DNA of 64,000 bases, taken from positions 1,860,001 through 1,924,000 of the forward strand of contig NZ_JBKBHD010000001.1 of NCBI RefSeq assembly GCF_046297875.1, given 5' to 3'. The position numbers and the translations under genes are program-made. Shown here piece after piece: positions 7,152-18,141 of this stretch. Source of the stretch: Parvibaculum sp046297875 (GTDB lineage Bacteria; Pseudomonadota; Alphaproteobacteria; Parvibaculales; Parvibaculaceae). Every line of letters starts with the position of its first letter. The first letter of the stretch is position 1. The notes under the pieces are model-generated. The model ran no database searches. It was given only the letters and a program-made list of their open reading frames with translations, and had not been told where the DNA came from.

Positions 7152-8777
7152 ATGAGCGAAAAAAAACAGGATTGGGATCTGGAATCGATTGTGCTGGAGG
7201 CGGTGAACCGCCTGCCGGGCGGCTTTGTCATTTTCGGTCCCAATCACGAAATCCTTCTCTCCAACGACCAGAACGAACGCGACTTTCCCTTCACCAACAA
7301 GGCGCTTCGCGAGGGCAAGACCTATGTCGAGGCGGCCTATGTGGCGGTGAAGGCGGTTGTTCCGAGTCTGTCCGACGACGACGCCTGGGCGACGGCGGAA
7401 TCCATTATCGGGTCGCTGGAAAGAGGCGAGCCTGTCGAGCTCCAGACGCATCTCGGCACGATCATGCAGGTCGTCGAAATTCCGCTGTCCTTCGGCGGCT
7501 GGGTGGCGGTGGGCGCCGATGTGACGGCGCTGCGCGAGCGCGAGAAGGAACTGAAGAAGGCGCGGAAAGAAGCGGAAGCGGCGAATGAAGCGAAGTCCGC
7601 CTTCCTCGCCAATATCAGCCACGAAATCCGCACGCCGCTGAACGGCATTCTCGGCATGGCTCAGCTCATGGCGGCATCAGACCTTACGCCGGATCAGCGC
7701 GACCAGCTCGACACGATCCTCGACAGCGGCAAGACGCTGATGGCGATCCTGAACGACGTCCTCGATCTTTCGAAGATCGAGGCCGGCAAGTTCGATATCT
7801 CGCCGATCGACAACGATCTTGGGCATCTGCTGCGCCGTCTCGAAAAGCTCTGGTCACCGCGCGCGACGGAGAAGGGGCTTTCGCTGAAGCTCGAAATCGA
7901 ACCGGATTCCGCAACCTTCCTGCGCTTCGATCCGGTGCGTGTGCGCCAATGCGTGTCGAACCTCGTTTCGAACGCGATCAAGTTCACCGACAAGGGCAGC
8001 ATCACCGTCACCGCTTCGGCATCTGCGCTTGAGGACGGCGACTATGACGTGAGCATCCGTGTCGCCGACACAGGCATCGGCATGGACCGGGAAACCGCCG
8101 CGAAGCTTTTCACACCGTTCACGCAGGCAGACGCTTCGACATCGCGCCGCTTCGGCGGCACGGGGCTCGGTCTTTCGATCAGCCGCAAGCTCGCGCAACT
8201 CATGGATGGCGATGTGACCATCGAAAGCGAGGCGGGCAAGGGATCGGTCTTCACGCTCACGTTCCGCGCGGCAGAGGGCCGCCGCGCCGACGAAGCACCG
8301 GCAAATTCCGATGTCGACAAGACGGGCGGTGTGCGCTGGGCGAAGGGACTTTCGGTGCTGCTGGTGGACGATCATGCGCTCAACCGGAAAGTTGCCCGGC
8401 TTTTCCTCGAACCGCTCGGCATCTCCATCATCGAGGTGGAAAACGGCGAAGAAGCCATCCGCTGGCTGCAAACGCAGAAATTCGATCTCGTGCTGCTCGA
8501 CATGCACATGCCGGTGATGGACGGTGCGGAGACGCTGCACCATATCCGCGAACATGCCGATCTTGCGATCCGCAACGTGCCGGTGATCGCGCTGACGGCG
8601 GATTCGCTGGGGCCGAACAAGGGCCGCTATCACGAGCTTGGCGCGGATGGCTATGTCGGCAAGCCGATCGACCACCGCGAACTCATCATCGAGATCGGAC
8701 GGGTGCTCGAGCAGAAATACGGGCAGGTGCCGGCGCCGCGCGCGGCCTATCCGGATTTGCGTCAGGCAGGTACCTGA
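7152..8777 (+). CDS. Hybrid sensor histidine kinase with N-terminal PAS-like domain and C-terminal receiver
   Basis: 541 residues from the ATG at 7152; a GTG five codons upstream (7137) is an alternative. Order: PAS-like sensor (about 15-125, PGGFVIFGPNHEILLSN), short coiled coil (REREKELKKARKEAEAANEAK), HisKA with His157 in ANISHEIRTPLNG, HATPase with NLVSNAIKFT, DTGIGM and GTGLGLSISRKL, and a receiver with Asp450 (LLDMHMPVMDG). There is no transmembrane segment, so it senses in the cytoplasm. The pattern is that of BarA-like hybrid kinases that pass phosphate to a separate Hpt protein; no Hpt domain or response regulator is adjacent. The input signal is unknown. Confidence 0.9.
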   Translation: MSEKKQDWDLESIVLEAVNRLPGGFVIFGPNHEILLSNDQNERDFPFTNKALREGKTYVEAAYVAVKAVVPSLSDDDAWATAESIIGSLERGEPVELQTHLGTIMQVVEIPLSFGGWVAVGADVTALREREKELKKARKEAEAANEAKSAFLANISHEIRTPLNGILGMAQLMAASDLTPDQRDQLDTILDSGKTLMAILNDVLDLSKIEAGKFDISPIDNDLGHLLRRLEKLWSPRATEKGLSLKLEIEPDSATFLRFDPVRVRQCVSNLVSNAIKFTDKGSITVTASASALEDGDYDVSIRVADTGIGMDRETAAKLFTPFTQADASTSRRFGGTGLGLSISRKLAQLMDGDVTIESEAGKGSVFTLTFRAAEGRRADEAPANSDVDKTGGVRWAKGLSVLLVDDHALNRKVARLFLEPLGISIIEVENGEEAIRWLQTQKFDLVLLDMHMPVMDGAETLHHIREHADLAIRNVPVIALTADSLGPNKGRYHELGADGYVGKPIDHRELIIEIGRVLEQKYGQVPAPRAAYPDLRQAGT

Positions 8778-8783
8778 GGCCTG

Positions 8784-9350
8784 TCAGTCCGGCACACCTG
8801 CGCCTATATCGATGAAGCGTTCGGCGTCGCGATTTTCGAAGCGGAATTTCCCGTCGGCCAGATGCGGCTCCAGAGTGCCGAAGCCTTCAGAGATGCCGAG
8901 GATAAGGCGGGCTCCCGCCGCACTGTCGAGCATCGGAAACTGCGTCATCTCGATCGGTTCGCGATACCCGTCGAGGTGTGCGACTTCCTTGCTGATCCAG
9001 CGGCCGCAGGGCCGTGGACCAAACATGAGCTGCATGGAGCTCCCGGCACTGTTGCGATTTTCCTCCGGCACGAAATCGGCATAACTCATGCCGCGCAGTT
9101 CGCAGCCGAGCCCGTCGCGGATCGCCTGACCGGCAAGACGGATGACAATGCGGCGCGCAGGATCGTCGCTGAGTTCGACGAGAAAGATGCAGTTGAGGAA
9201 GGCCGCGAAGCGCTCCGGCCTGAAGGCGGACTTCTCGGGGATGAGGCCGTCCCCCGGGATCGTTTCCCAGGCATTCTGAAAGGCAAGACTTCGCTGCGAT
9301 CGCGCCGGGCGATCAGCCGATACAAATGTCTGGTTGGCCTCGATGCGCAC
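8784..9350 (-). CDS. PAS domain protein of the PAS_5 (DUF1457) type
   Basis: 188 residues with a GTG start (complement of 9348-9350) preceded by GAGG. The sequence follows the alphaproteobacterial PAS_5 pattern: LPxRxxFRPE-like opening (KSAFRPERFAAFLNCIFLVEL), a central RLAGQAIRDGLGCELRGMSYADFV block, and a final YREPIEMTQFPML-GISEGFG block. There is no output domain. Proteins of this family are single-domain PAS proteins; some have been linked to cell-cycle or second-messenger signalling, most are uncharacterised. It converges on the hybrid kinase gene with a 6-base gap, so the two could act together, but nothing in the sequence proves this. Confidence 0.8.
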   Translation of the reverse strand: MRIEANQTFVSADRPARSQRSLAFQNAWETIPGDGLIPEKSAFRPERFAAFLNCIFLVELSDDPARRIVIRLAGQAIRDGLGCELRGMSYADFVPEENRNSAGSSMQLMFGPRPCGRWISKEVAHLDGYREPIEMTQFPMLDSAAGARLILGISEGFGTLEPHLADGKFRFENRDAERFIDIGAGVPD

Positions 9351-9457
9351 GGCCTCGTGTCACTGAGGCATACGGGAACACAAATCAGCATGAGTGTCGC
9401 CCCGGGCGTGTTAACGCGGCCTGAATCCCGCGATCGCCGCGCTGCCACAAAGTGAAA

Positions 9458-9484
9458 CGGCGCGTCCGTTTCCGGAGCGCGCCG
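9458..9484 (-). terminator. Probable Rho-independent terminator of the mla transcript
   Basis: The stem CGGCGCG/CGCGCCG is extended by TCC/GGA with one bulged base, about 27 bases past the mlaC stop. Reading on the minus strand it is followed by the T-rich tail TTTCACTTTG. Confidence 0.65.
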
Positions 9485-9510
9485 TCGGATTCACGTGCCG
9501 TCCGGAACGG

Positions 9511-10170
9511 TCAGTTTGCAGCGGTGACGCTGATATCCTCGCCGGCTTCGACGCGGCCGATCTGGGCGCGAAGATGCTTCAGCAGGGCATCGAAATTGCC
9601 GCCATTGTTGCGGATGACGCTGATGAAGGCCGAGCGCTGCTCCTGGGCCAGCCAGACGCCGACGACATTGACGTCGAAAATCTTGTAGCCGCCATCCATC
9701 TTCACGAGCCACCAGTCAACCGAGACGGGCTGACGGCCATTGGTGAAGCGGATTTCGCTCTGGACGATGGCCTGATCCTCGCCGCGCTCGCGCGCGCCAA
9801 GAATGGTCAGCTTTTCGTCGTTATAGTCCGTGAGCCGCGTCACATAGACCTTCACGATGAAGTTCTCGACGAGATCGCGATATTCGGCGCGCTGCGCGTC
9901 GTCTGGTGTGCGGCGGTACTGGCCGAGCGCGAAGGCTGCGATCCGGTCCATGTCGGCGTTTTCGTTGAGCAGGGTGCGGAAGGTGACTTCGCGCTCTTCG
10001 GGGCTCGCGGATTTGTCGCTGATGATGGCGATCGCTCGCTCCGCAACCGTTTCGACGAATGCAATCGCCTCGTCGGTGGAGGCTTGCGCCGGGGCGCCGG
10101 CAAGGGCAAAGCACAGCAGCAGCGGTGCGGCAAGCAAACGCGCCGGAATGCCTTTCATGATCGCGACCAT
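9511..10170 (-). CDS. mlaC: Phospholipid-binding protein MlaC (Tgt2/ABC-transporter auxiliary component)
   Basis: 219 residues with an N-terminal signal peptide ending near APAQA-S (about residue 30). The mature part matches the MlaC/Ttg2D fold: FRTLLNENADMDRIAAFALGQYRR, then a VENFIVKVYVTRL helix, and strands with IVQSEIRF, SVDWWLVK and YKIFDVNVVGVWL. Known role: a periplasmic carrier that moves phospholipids between the outer-membrane MlaA complex and the inner-membrane MlaFEDB transporter. It is downstream of mlaA with a 66-base gap on the same strand, so probably one operon. The mlaFED genes are not in this window. Confidence 0.92.
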   Translation of the reverse strand: MVAIMKGIPARLLAAPLLLCFALAGAPAQASTDEAIAFVETVAERAIAIISDKSASPEEREVTFRTLLNENADMDRIAAFALGQYRRTPDDAQRAEYRDLVENFIVKVYVTRLTDYNDEKLTILGARERGEDQAIVQSEIRFTNGRQPVSVDWWLVKMDGGYKIFDVNVVGVWLAQEQRSAFISVIRNNGGNFDALLKHLRAQIGRVEAGEDISVTAAN

Positions 10171-10236
10171 CGAATTCTCCTGAACCTGTTATCCCCGGAT
10201 GTAGCGCCTCGCCCTATGATCGGGCGCGGCGTTGCA

Positions 10237-11058
10237 TCACAAACGCATATCGGGACTGTTGGGTTCGTTTGTGTCGAAATTTAGGTTGTCGATATCCGGC
10301 AGATCGTCGAAATCGCGCTGGCCATTGGCAATCTCGTTCTTGCGGATCTGGCGGTAGAGATTGCGGACCGTGGCGTAGTGATCCACGGAAGTGCGCTCGA
10401 TCTGGTCCAGCGTGTCGAGGCTGCGGGCGCGCTGGTCGACACCGTTGAGCACAAAGCGCGTGACGGGCACGGTTTTCGCACGGTCCCAGTAGATATACGT
10501 GAGCGGGTCGAAGAACTGGTCGACCGCAAAGCCCGCAAGGTCGCGGGGCGGTGCGGGTCCGAGTACCGGGAGGTAGAGATAGGCGCCTTCCGGCGTGCCA
10601 TAGACGCCGAGGGTCTGGCCGAAGTCCTCGCTGTGCTTGGGCATGCCCCAGCCGGCGGCGGGATCGAAAAGGCCGAGTACACCGACCGTCGTGTTGATGC
10701 CGAAGCGGCTGGCGGTGGTGCCGGCGCGGTCCCATTCGCCCTGAAGCAGGTCGTTTGCCAGGATCACGGGGCTGCGCAGATTGTCGAGAAAGTTGCGGAC
10801 ACCGTCGCGGCCAGGCTCTGGCACGACACCATCATACCAGGTGGCCACGGGCTTCAGCAGGATCGTGTCGAAGAACTTGTTGAGCTCGAAGAAGTAGCGG
10901 TTCATCGGCTCGAGCGGATCGTTCTCATCATCGGCTGCCGCATCCTGCGCCTGGGCAGGCGAAATGCCTGCCGGTGCCGTCAGGGCAACCGAAAGTCCGA
11001 AAAGAAGGGCGAAGCCGAACCGCATCGCCGTCGCGCCGCTACCAGGGATAACCTTCAT
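10237..11058 (-). CDS. mlaA: MlaA/VacJ family outer-membrane phospholipid transport protein lacking a lipobox
   Basis: 273 residues. Family hallmarks: NDPLEPMNRYFFELNKFFD near the start of the mature part, NFLDNLRSPVILANDLLQGE, SRFGINTTVGVLGLFDPA, EDFGQTLGVYG and LPVLGPAPPRDLAGFAVD. Known role: removes mis-localised phospholipid from the outer leaflet of the outer membrane. Oddity: the signal region (FALLFGLSVALTAPA to SPAQAQ-D) has no cysteine and the whole protein contains none, so it cannot be a lipoprotein like E. coli MlaA; it would be released by signal peptidase I or act through its membrane helices. It is the first gene of the mlaA-mlaC pair. Confidence 0.92.
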   Translation of the reverse strand: MKVIPGSGATAMRFGFALLFGLSVALTAPAGISPAQAQDAAADDENDPLEPMNRYFFELNKFFDTILLKPVATWYDGVVPEPGRDGVRNFLDNLRSPVILANDLLQGEWDRAGTTASRFGINTTVGVLGLFDPAAGWGMPKHSEDFGQTLGVYGTPEGAYLYLPVLGPAPPRDLAGFAVDQFFDPLTYIYWDRAKTVPVTRFVLNGVDQRARSLDTLDQIERTSVDHYATVRNLYRQIRKNEIANGQRDFDDLPDIDNLNFDTNEPNSPDMRL

Positions 11059-11367
11059 GAGCCCGTTCCGATCTCTTCCTTCCAGACCGCTGGTCCCGCT
11101 TGGGGCACCTTGTGGCCGATTCCGCGAGCATTCAGCGCGCAGATTAAAACCCCGTGAATAACGCCGAAAATTCTTGGATTTCCGCCGATTCCCGCGTTTC
11201 GGCGGTCTTTCTGACTAGCACATGACACATGTATTAACCACGTGTGAGATGTCGAGCGGCCACAGATTTCGACGCGACGTTGCCAAAATGTAGCGGCGGA
11301 AAAAAGCATTGGGAAAGACATAAAGATATGTTTATATCCATCCCGACATTTTGCGGAGCGATTTCCC
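11059..11367. other. Divergent intergenic region between mlaA and the methionine operon
   Basis: 309 bases holding the promoters of both divergent operons. Contents seen: an imperfect inverted repeat around 11221-11247 containing TTAACCAC, and a perfect 7-bp hairpin CCGCCGA/TCGGCGG (11182-11188, 11199-11205) followed by TCTTTCT on the plus strand. The hairpin is terminator-like but has no obvious gene before it. A candidate operator lies at 11318-11337. No small gene was recognised. Confidence 0.5.
11318..11337. promoter_or_regulatory. Candidate operator of the ArsR-methyltransferase regulator
   Basis: ATAAAGATATGTTTAT (11320-11335) is a near-perfect 16-bp palindrome with only the central-flank G/G pair breaking symmetry. 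It lies 33 bases before the start codon of the first operon gene, in an AT-rich patch within GC-rich DNA. Position and symmetry fit an autoregulatory ArsR-type site; no binding data are implied. Confidence 0.55.
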
Positions 11368-12360
11368 ATGGAGCAACTTCTGGCGGGACTGAGGGCGGCA
11401 GGCGAGCCGACGCGGCTGCGCCTGCTGGCGCTTCTGGCGCGTGGCGAGCTGACGGTGACCGAACTCACCCAGATCCTGAGGCAGAGCCAGCCCAGGGTGA
11501 GCCGCCATCTGAAGCTGCTTTGCGAAGCGGGGCTGCTTGAGCGGTACCGCGAGGGGAGCTGGGTGTTCTACCGGCTGGCCGACACAGGCCAGGTGGGCGA
11601 GCTGGCCGAGGTGCTGAGCGGGCTCATACCGCAGGAAGATATCGTGATTGCGCGCGATCTCGAACGCTTTGAGGCGGTGCGGGCGGCGCGGGCGGAGAAG
11701 GCTTCGGCCTATTTCCGGGCCAATTCGGGTGAGTGGAATCGCATCCGCTCGCTCTACGTGCCGGAAGACAAGGTCGAGCAGGCGATGGTCGAGCTGGGCG
11801 CGCGCGACGGGCTCGGTCTTGTCGCCGATCTCGGCACGGGCACGGGCCGCATGCTCGAACTGTTCGGGCCGATGGCAAAGACGGGGCTGGGGATCGATCT
11901 CAGCCCGGAAATGCTCGCGCTGGCACGGGCGCAGCTCGACCGGCCGGAACTGCAGCATTGTTCCGTCCGGCAGGGCGACCTTTATGACCTGCCGCTGCAG
12001 GACGAGAGCGCCGATCTCGTGACGCTTCACATGGTGCTGCACTTTCTGGACGATCCGGCGGCATCGATTGCCGAAGCGGCGCGCGTGCTGAAGCCGGGAG
12101 GGCGCTTGCTGATCGCGGATTTCGCGCCGCATGAACTCGACTATCTGCGCGAAAGCCATGCGCATCGCCGCCTTGGCTTTGCGGAAAACGAAGTGGCCGG
12201 ATGGCTGGCGGATGCCGGGCTCGCGGCCGGCGAAACGAGAACCCTGCCGCCCGAGGGTGGCGAAGACGCAAAGCTGACGGTTCAAATCTGGGTTGCTGGC
12301 AAGGACGGCAAGATGGTGAACAAGGCGGTGCGGCCGGTTGAATTCGAGGGAGCGAAGTAA
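11368..12360 (+). CDS. ArsR-family regulator fused to a SAM-dependent methyltransferase domain (SahR-like)
   Basis: 330 residues. The N-terminal winged helix (about 5-75: AAGEPTRLRLLALLARGELTVTEL, SQPRVSRHLKLL, wing GSWVFYRL) is followed by a class I methyltransferase fold with motif I VADLGTGTGRM (152-162), an acidic GIDLSPEML (175-183), a motif-IV-like LVTLHMVLHFLDDP and RVLKPGGRLLIADF. Known: ArsR-type regulators that sense S-adenosylhomocysteine (SahR) control methionine genes in Proteobacteria. Inference: the methyltransferase-like domain binds SAM/SAH as effector rather than, or as well as, catalysing methylation. It is the first gene of the operon with metF and both metH parts, 3 bases before metF. 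Confidence 0.85.
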   Translation: MEQLLAGLRAAGEPTRLRLLALLARGELTVTELTQILRQSQPRVSRHLKLLCEAGLLERYREGSWVFYRLADTGQVGELAEVLSGLIPQEDIVIARDLERFEAVRAARAEKASAYFRANSGEWNRIRSLYVPEDKVEQAMVELGARDGLGLVADLGTGTGRMLELFGPMAKTGLGIDLSPEMLALARAQLDRPELQHCSVRQGDLYDLPLQDESADLVTLHMVLHFLDDPAASIAEAARVLKPGGRLLIADFAPHELDYLRESHAHRRLGFAENEVAGWLADAGLAAGETRTLPPEGGEDAKLTVQIWVAGKDGKMVNKAVRPVEFEGAK

Positions 12361-12363
12361 GAG

Positions 12364-13266
12364 ATGCCGAACAAGCAGAAGCCGGAGCGGACGGAGCGGA
12401 CGAAAGTATCGTTCGAATTCTTTCCGCCCAAATCGCCGGAAATGGAAGAGACGCTGTGGAAGTCGATCCGCAGACTGGAACCGCTGCGGCCCGAATTTGT
12501 CTCCGTCACCTATGGCGCGGGGGGCTCCACGCGCGAGCGTACCCATGCGACGGTGAAACGGATTCACGATGAGACGACGCTTGAGCCGGTGGCGCATCTG
12601 ACCTGTGTCGGCGCGTCGCGTGCGGAAGTGGACGATGTGATCCGCGCCTATTGGGACGCGGGCATCCGCCATATCGTGGCGCTGCGCGGCGACATGCCGG
12701 AGCTTGGTGCGCCTTATCAGCCGCATTCGGACGGCTACCAATCGACGCCGGAGCTTATCGAGGGCATTCGCCGGATCGGCGATTTCGATGTGATCGTGTC
12801 TGCATATCCGGAAAAGCACCCGGAATCGGCCTCGCTCGAAGCCGATATCGAATTGCTGAAGCGCAAGGTGGATGCGGGTGCGACGCGGGCCATCACGCAG
12901 TTCGTGTTCGATACGGACCGGCATGTCCGCTTTCTCGAAAAGGTGCGCAAGGCCGGTATCGAAGTGCCTGTCGTGCCGGGCATCATGCCGACCACGAATT
13001 TCAAGGGCACGAAGCGCATGGCGGAGCGTTGCGGCGCCAGCGTGCCGAAGTGGCTTGAGGATTATTACATCGGGCTCGACGACGATCTCGGTACGCGCAA
13101 GCTGATCTCGGCCTATGTGGCCGCGGAGCAGGTGAACAGGCTGCGAGGCTACGGCTTCGATCGCTTCCATTTCTACACGCTGAACCAGGCAGACCTCACC
13201 TTTGCGATCTGCCACGTGCTGGGCCTGCGGCCGCAATCCGTTCCGGCCGAAGCTGCAACCGTTTGA
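12364..13266 (+). CDS. metF: 5,10-methylenetetrahydrofolate reductase
   Basis: 300 residues forming the FAD-containing TIM barrel of the MetF family. Diagnostic blocks: VSFEFFPPKSPEME (N-terminal Glu/Phe motif), FVSVTYGAGGSTRERT, HLTCVGAS, HIVALRGDMPE, VSAYPEKHPES, ITQFVFD and VPGIMPTTNF. It reduces methylene-THF to 5-methyl-THF, the methyl donor for the MetH encoded immediately downstream. The length is usual for bacterial MetF. The tight spacing (3 bases after the regulator, 20 bases before metH) supports a single transcript. Confidence 0.96.
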   Translation: MPNKQKPERTERTKVSFEFFPPKSPEMEETLWKSIRRLEPLRPEFVSVTYGAGGSTRERTHATVKRIHDETTLEPVAHLTCVGASRAEVDDVIRAYWDAGIRHIVALRGDMPELGAPYQPHSDGYQSTPELIEGIRRIGDFDVIVSAYPEKHPESASLEADIELLKRKVDAGATRAITQFVFDTDRHVRFLEKVRKAGIEVPVVPGIMPTTNFKGTKRMAERCGASVPKWLEDYYIGLDDDLGTRKLISAYVAAEQVNRLRGYGFDRFHFYTLNQADLTFAICHVLGLRPQSVPAEAATV

Positions 13267-13286
13267 TTTGTCCTGGAGGACGCAAG

Positions 13287-14360
13287 ATGAGCCATCCAAA
13301 AACGCGCGAAGAACGTATTGCCCATCTCAAGCAGGAGGTGAAGAAGCGCGTGCTCATTCTCGATGGCGCAATGGGTACGATGATCCAGCGCTACAAGCTG
13401 CAGGAAGCGGACTATCGCGGCGAGCGCTTCAAGGATCATGGCAGCGACGTGAAAGGCAACAACGAGCTGATCTCGCTCGTGCAGCCCGACATCCTGCGCG
13501 ACATTCATCTGCAATATTACCGTTCGGGCGCCGACATTGCCGAGACCAACACGTTCGGCGCGACTCGCATCGCGCAGGCGGACTACCATATGGAAGATCT
13601 CGCCTATGAGATGAATGTGGCGAGCGCGCGCATCGCGCGCGAGGCGGCAGATATCTGCGAGAAGGAGACGCCGGGCCGCGTCTGCTATGTGGCGGGTGTG
13701 CTCGGGCCGACGAACCGCACGGCGTCGATCTCGCCGGATGTGAACGATCCCGGCTTCCGAAATGTCGATTTCGACAAGCTGCACGAAGCCTACATGGAGG
13801 CGACGCGCGGGCTCATCGAAGGCGGCGCGGATATCATTCTGGTCGAGACGATCTTCGATACGCTGAACGCGAAGGCCGCGCTTTACGCCGTGCAGGATGT
13901 GTTCGATGAGGACGGCGTGACGCTGCCGATCATGATTTCGGGCACGATCACCGACATGTCGGGACGGCTTCTTTCGGGTCAGACACCGGAAGCCTTCTGG
14001 AATTCAGTGCGCCATGTGGAGCCCTTTTCCATCGGGCTCAATTGCGCACTGGGCGCGAAGGAGATGCGCCAGCATATCGGCACGCTGTCGCGCGTGGCGG
14101 ATACGCTTGTCTCCGCGCACCCCAATGCCGGATTGCCGAACGAAATGGGCGAATATGACGAAAGCCCCGAACAGATGTCGAAGCTTGTCGGCGAGTTTGT
14201 CTCGTCGGGGCTGGTGAATATTCTCGGCGGCTGCTGCGGTACGACGCCGGACCATATCCGTGCGATTGCGGAAGCCTCGAAAGGCGGCAAGCCGCGCGAG
14301 ATACCGGAAATTGAACGCAAGATGCGGCTTTCCGGCCTCGAACCCTTCGCGGCAGACTGA
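13287..14360 (+). CDS. metH: Methionine synthase, N-terminal part (homocysteine S-methyltransferase domain)
   Basis: 357 residues from the ATG at 13287 after a strong ribosome site (TGGAGGA, 13274-13280). It carries only the homocysteine-binding barrel of cobalamin-dependent methionine synthase: ILDGAMGTMIQ at the start and the three zinc-ligand cysteines Cys253 (LNCALG) and Cys316-Cys317 (GGCCGTTP). The rest of MetH is a separate gene 52 bases downstream. Known: the zinc domain activates homocysteine for methyl transfer from methylcobalamin. The split form must work as a two-protein complex; this arrangement recurs in Alphaproteobacteria. Confidence 0.95.
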   Translation: MSHPKTREERIAHLKQEVKKRVLILDGAMGTMIQRYKLQEADYRGERFKDHGSDVKGNNELISLVQPDILRDIHLQYYRSGADIAETNTFGATRIAQADYHMEDLAYEMNVASARIAREAADICEKETPGRVCYVAGVLGPTNRTASISPDVNDPGFRNVDFDKLHEAYMEATRGLIEGGADIILVETIFDTLNAKAALYAVQDVFDEDGVTLPIMISGTITDMSGRLLSGQTPEAFWNSVRHVEPFSIGLNCALGAKEMRQHIGTLSRVADTLVSAHPNAGLPNEMGEYDESPEQMSKLVGEFVSSGLVNILGGCCGTTPDHIRAIAEASKGGKPREIPEIERKMRLSGLEPFAAD

Positions 14361-14412
14361 TGAGCGGGCCATCGCGCCTGAACGGGAACACGTAAAGCAA
14401 GATCGGGATGAG

Positions 14413-17094
<2,682 letters not shown>

Positions 17095-17097
17095 CGA

Positions 17098-17442
17098 TCA
17101 GGCGAGCGACTTCGCCCATTTTTCGGACCAGACGGTGAGGGGCGTGAGGTGCGCGAGCAGCTCGCGCCCTTGCCTCGTCAGCGCATAGCCCTCATCGGGC
17201 AGCAGGCCGACAAGCGCTGCCTCGCGCAGTTCGGCAAGACGCGTGTTGAGGACGCTTGGTGAAATGCCGCCGCAGGCGGCCTGCAGCGCGCGGAAGTTCA
17301 ACGCCTCGCCGCGAAGTTCCCAGAGTATCCGCAAGACCCAGCGCCGCCCGAGCAGATCGAGCAGCACCATGACGGGGCGGCCGGTAGACGAGCCCCGCAC
17401 GGCGCGGCCAGGCTTAGGCGGATTTGGTTTTCTGTCGCTCAT
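17098..17442 (-). CDS. HxlR/MarR-like winged-helix transcriptional regulator
   Basis: 114 residues from the internal ATG (complement 17440-17442), chosen because the leader from the ATG at 17481 would overlap the candidate operator. The pattern MVLLDLLGRRWVLRILWELR, LNFRALQAACGGISPSVLNTRLAELREAALV and TRQGRELLAHLTPLTVWSEKW is typical of HxlR regulators. No cysteine is near the recognition helix beyond that in AACGG, which could be redox-sensitive (inference). It is divergent from a carboxymuconolactone decarboxylase-fold gene, a pairing often seen where HxlR controls redox or electrophile defence. Confidence 0.85.
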   Translation of the reverse strand: MSDRKPNPPKPGRAVRGSSTGRPVMVLLDLLGRRWVLRILWELRGEALNFRALQAACGGISPSVLNTRLAELREAALVGLLPDEGYALTRQGRELLAHLTPLTVWSEKWAKSLA

Positions 17443-17486
17443 GGCCTGAGAATAGCGCTTGTGCTTCGAAAACAGAAGCAATATGT

Positions 17487-17507
17487 TTGCTATGAAAAAC
17501 GTAGCAA
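17487..17507. promoter_or_regulatory. Inverted repeat in the HxlR/CMD divergent promoter
   Basis: The 6-bp perfect arms TTGCTA (17487-17492) and TAGCAA (17502-17507) are separated by nine bases, between the two divergent genes and 12 bases upstream of the CMD start. A second TTGCTT on the minus strand lies nearby. It is a candidate HxlR operator; the assignment is by position only. Confidence 0.45.
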
Positions 17508-17519
17508 TCGAGGTGGTGC

Positions 17520-18071
17520 ATGAGCACGAGGATCGAGCCGGCCGTGAGGCCCTATGAAGACGACATGGAAAAGACTCTCGAGAGGCTGATGCCGCCCGGT
17601 GTCGAACCTCTCGTCCTTTTCCGGACGCTGGCGCGCAATCCGCGCGTCTTCCGCCGCTTCATGGCAGGCGGGCTCCTCGACAAGGGAACGATCACGCTGC
17701 GCGAAAGGGAGATTGCCATCGACCGCGCCTGCGCGCGCTGCGGCGGCGAGTATGAATGGGGTGTGCATATCGCGCTTTTCGCGGCGAAGGCCGGCTTCGG
17801 GCCCGACGAAATCGCGGCGACGGTGGCGCCGCGTGCGAATGCAGATTGCTGGACGGAGCGGGAGCGGCTGATCGTGCGGCTGGTCGATCAATTGCACGAT
17901 ACCCACAATGTCGATGACGAGCTTTGGGCGGCACTCAAGGCAGAGTTTGCGGATGAACAGATCGTCGAGCTCGTGGTGCTGACGGGGCTCTATCACATGG
18001 TGTCGTTCACGGTGAATGCGCTGCGCCTGCCGATGGAGGGCTATGCGCCGCACTTTCCGGCGCGGGCCTGA
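17520..18071 (+). CDS. Carboxymuconolactone decarboxylase family protein (AhpD-like)
   Basis: 183 residues, ribosome site GAGGTGG. The conserved CMD/AhpD core is EREIAIDRACARCGGEYEWGVHIALF with Cys71, Cys74, Glu77 and His83, the thiol pair and acid/base residues of alkylhydroperoxidase-type members. The C-terminal helices (EQIVELVVLTGLYHMVSFTVNALRLP) are also characteristic. The CxxC suggests peroxide or disulfide chemistry rather than muconolactone decarboxylation. It is divergent from the HxlR regulator, its likely controller, and followed by a terminator. Confidence 0.85.
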   Translation: MSTRIEPAVRPYEDDMEKTLERLMPPGVEPLVLFRTLARNPRVFRRFMAGGLLDKGTITLREREIAIDRACARCGGEYEWGVHIALFAAKAGFGPDEIAATVAPRANADCWTERERLIVRLVDQLHDTHNVDDELWAALKAEFADEQIVELVVLTGLYHMVSFTVNALRLPMEGYAPHFPARA

Positions 18072-18077
18072 AACGAG

Positions 18078-18107
18078 GAAGGGCGCCTCCCGCGGGAAGC
18101 GCCCTTC
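18078..18107 (+). terminator. Stem-loop terminator after the CMD gene
   Basis: The perfect 9-bp stem GAAGGGCGC/GCGCCCTTC begins 6 bases after the stop, with a 12-base loop and the tail GAATTTCA. The T-run is short. Confidence 0.65.
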
Positions 18108-18141
18108 GAATTTCATGGTCAGCCTGCCGGCCGCGGCGGGT

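Noticed and set aside
9574..10284. Plus-strand open frame opposite mlaC
   Set aside because: It is antisense to a clear MlaC gene; the coding signal is a mirror of the real gene's GC bias.
11332..13299. Minus-strand open frame of 655 codons opposite the ArsR-methyltransferase and metF genes
   Set aside because: It is Arg/His-rich shadow coding with no domain; the opposite strand holds two recognised enzymes.
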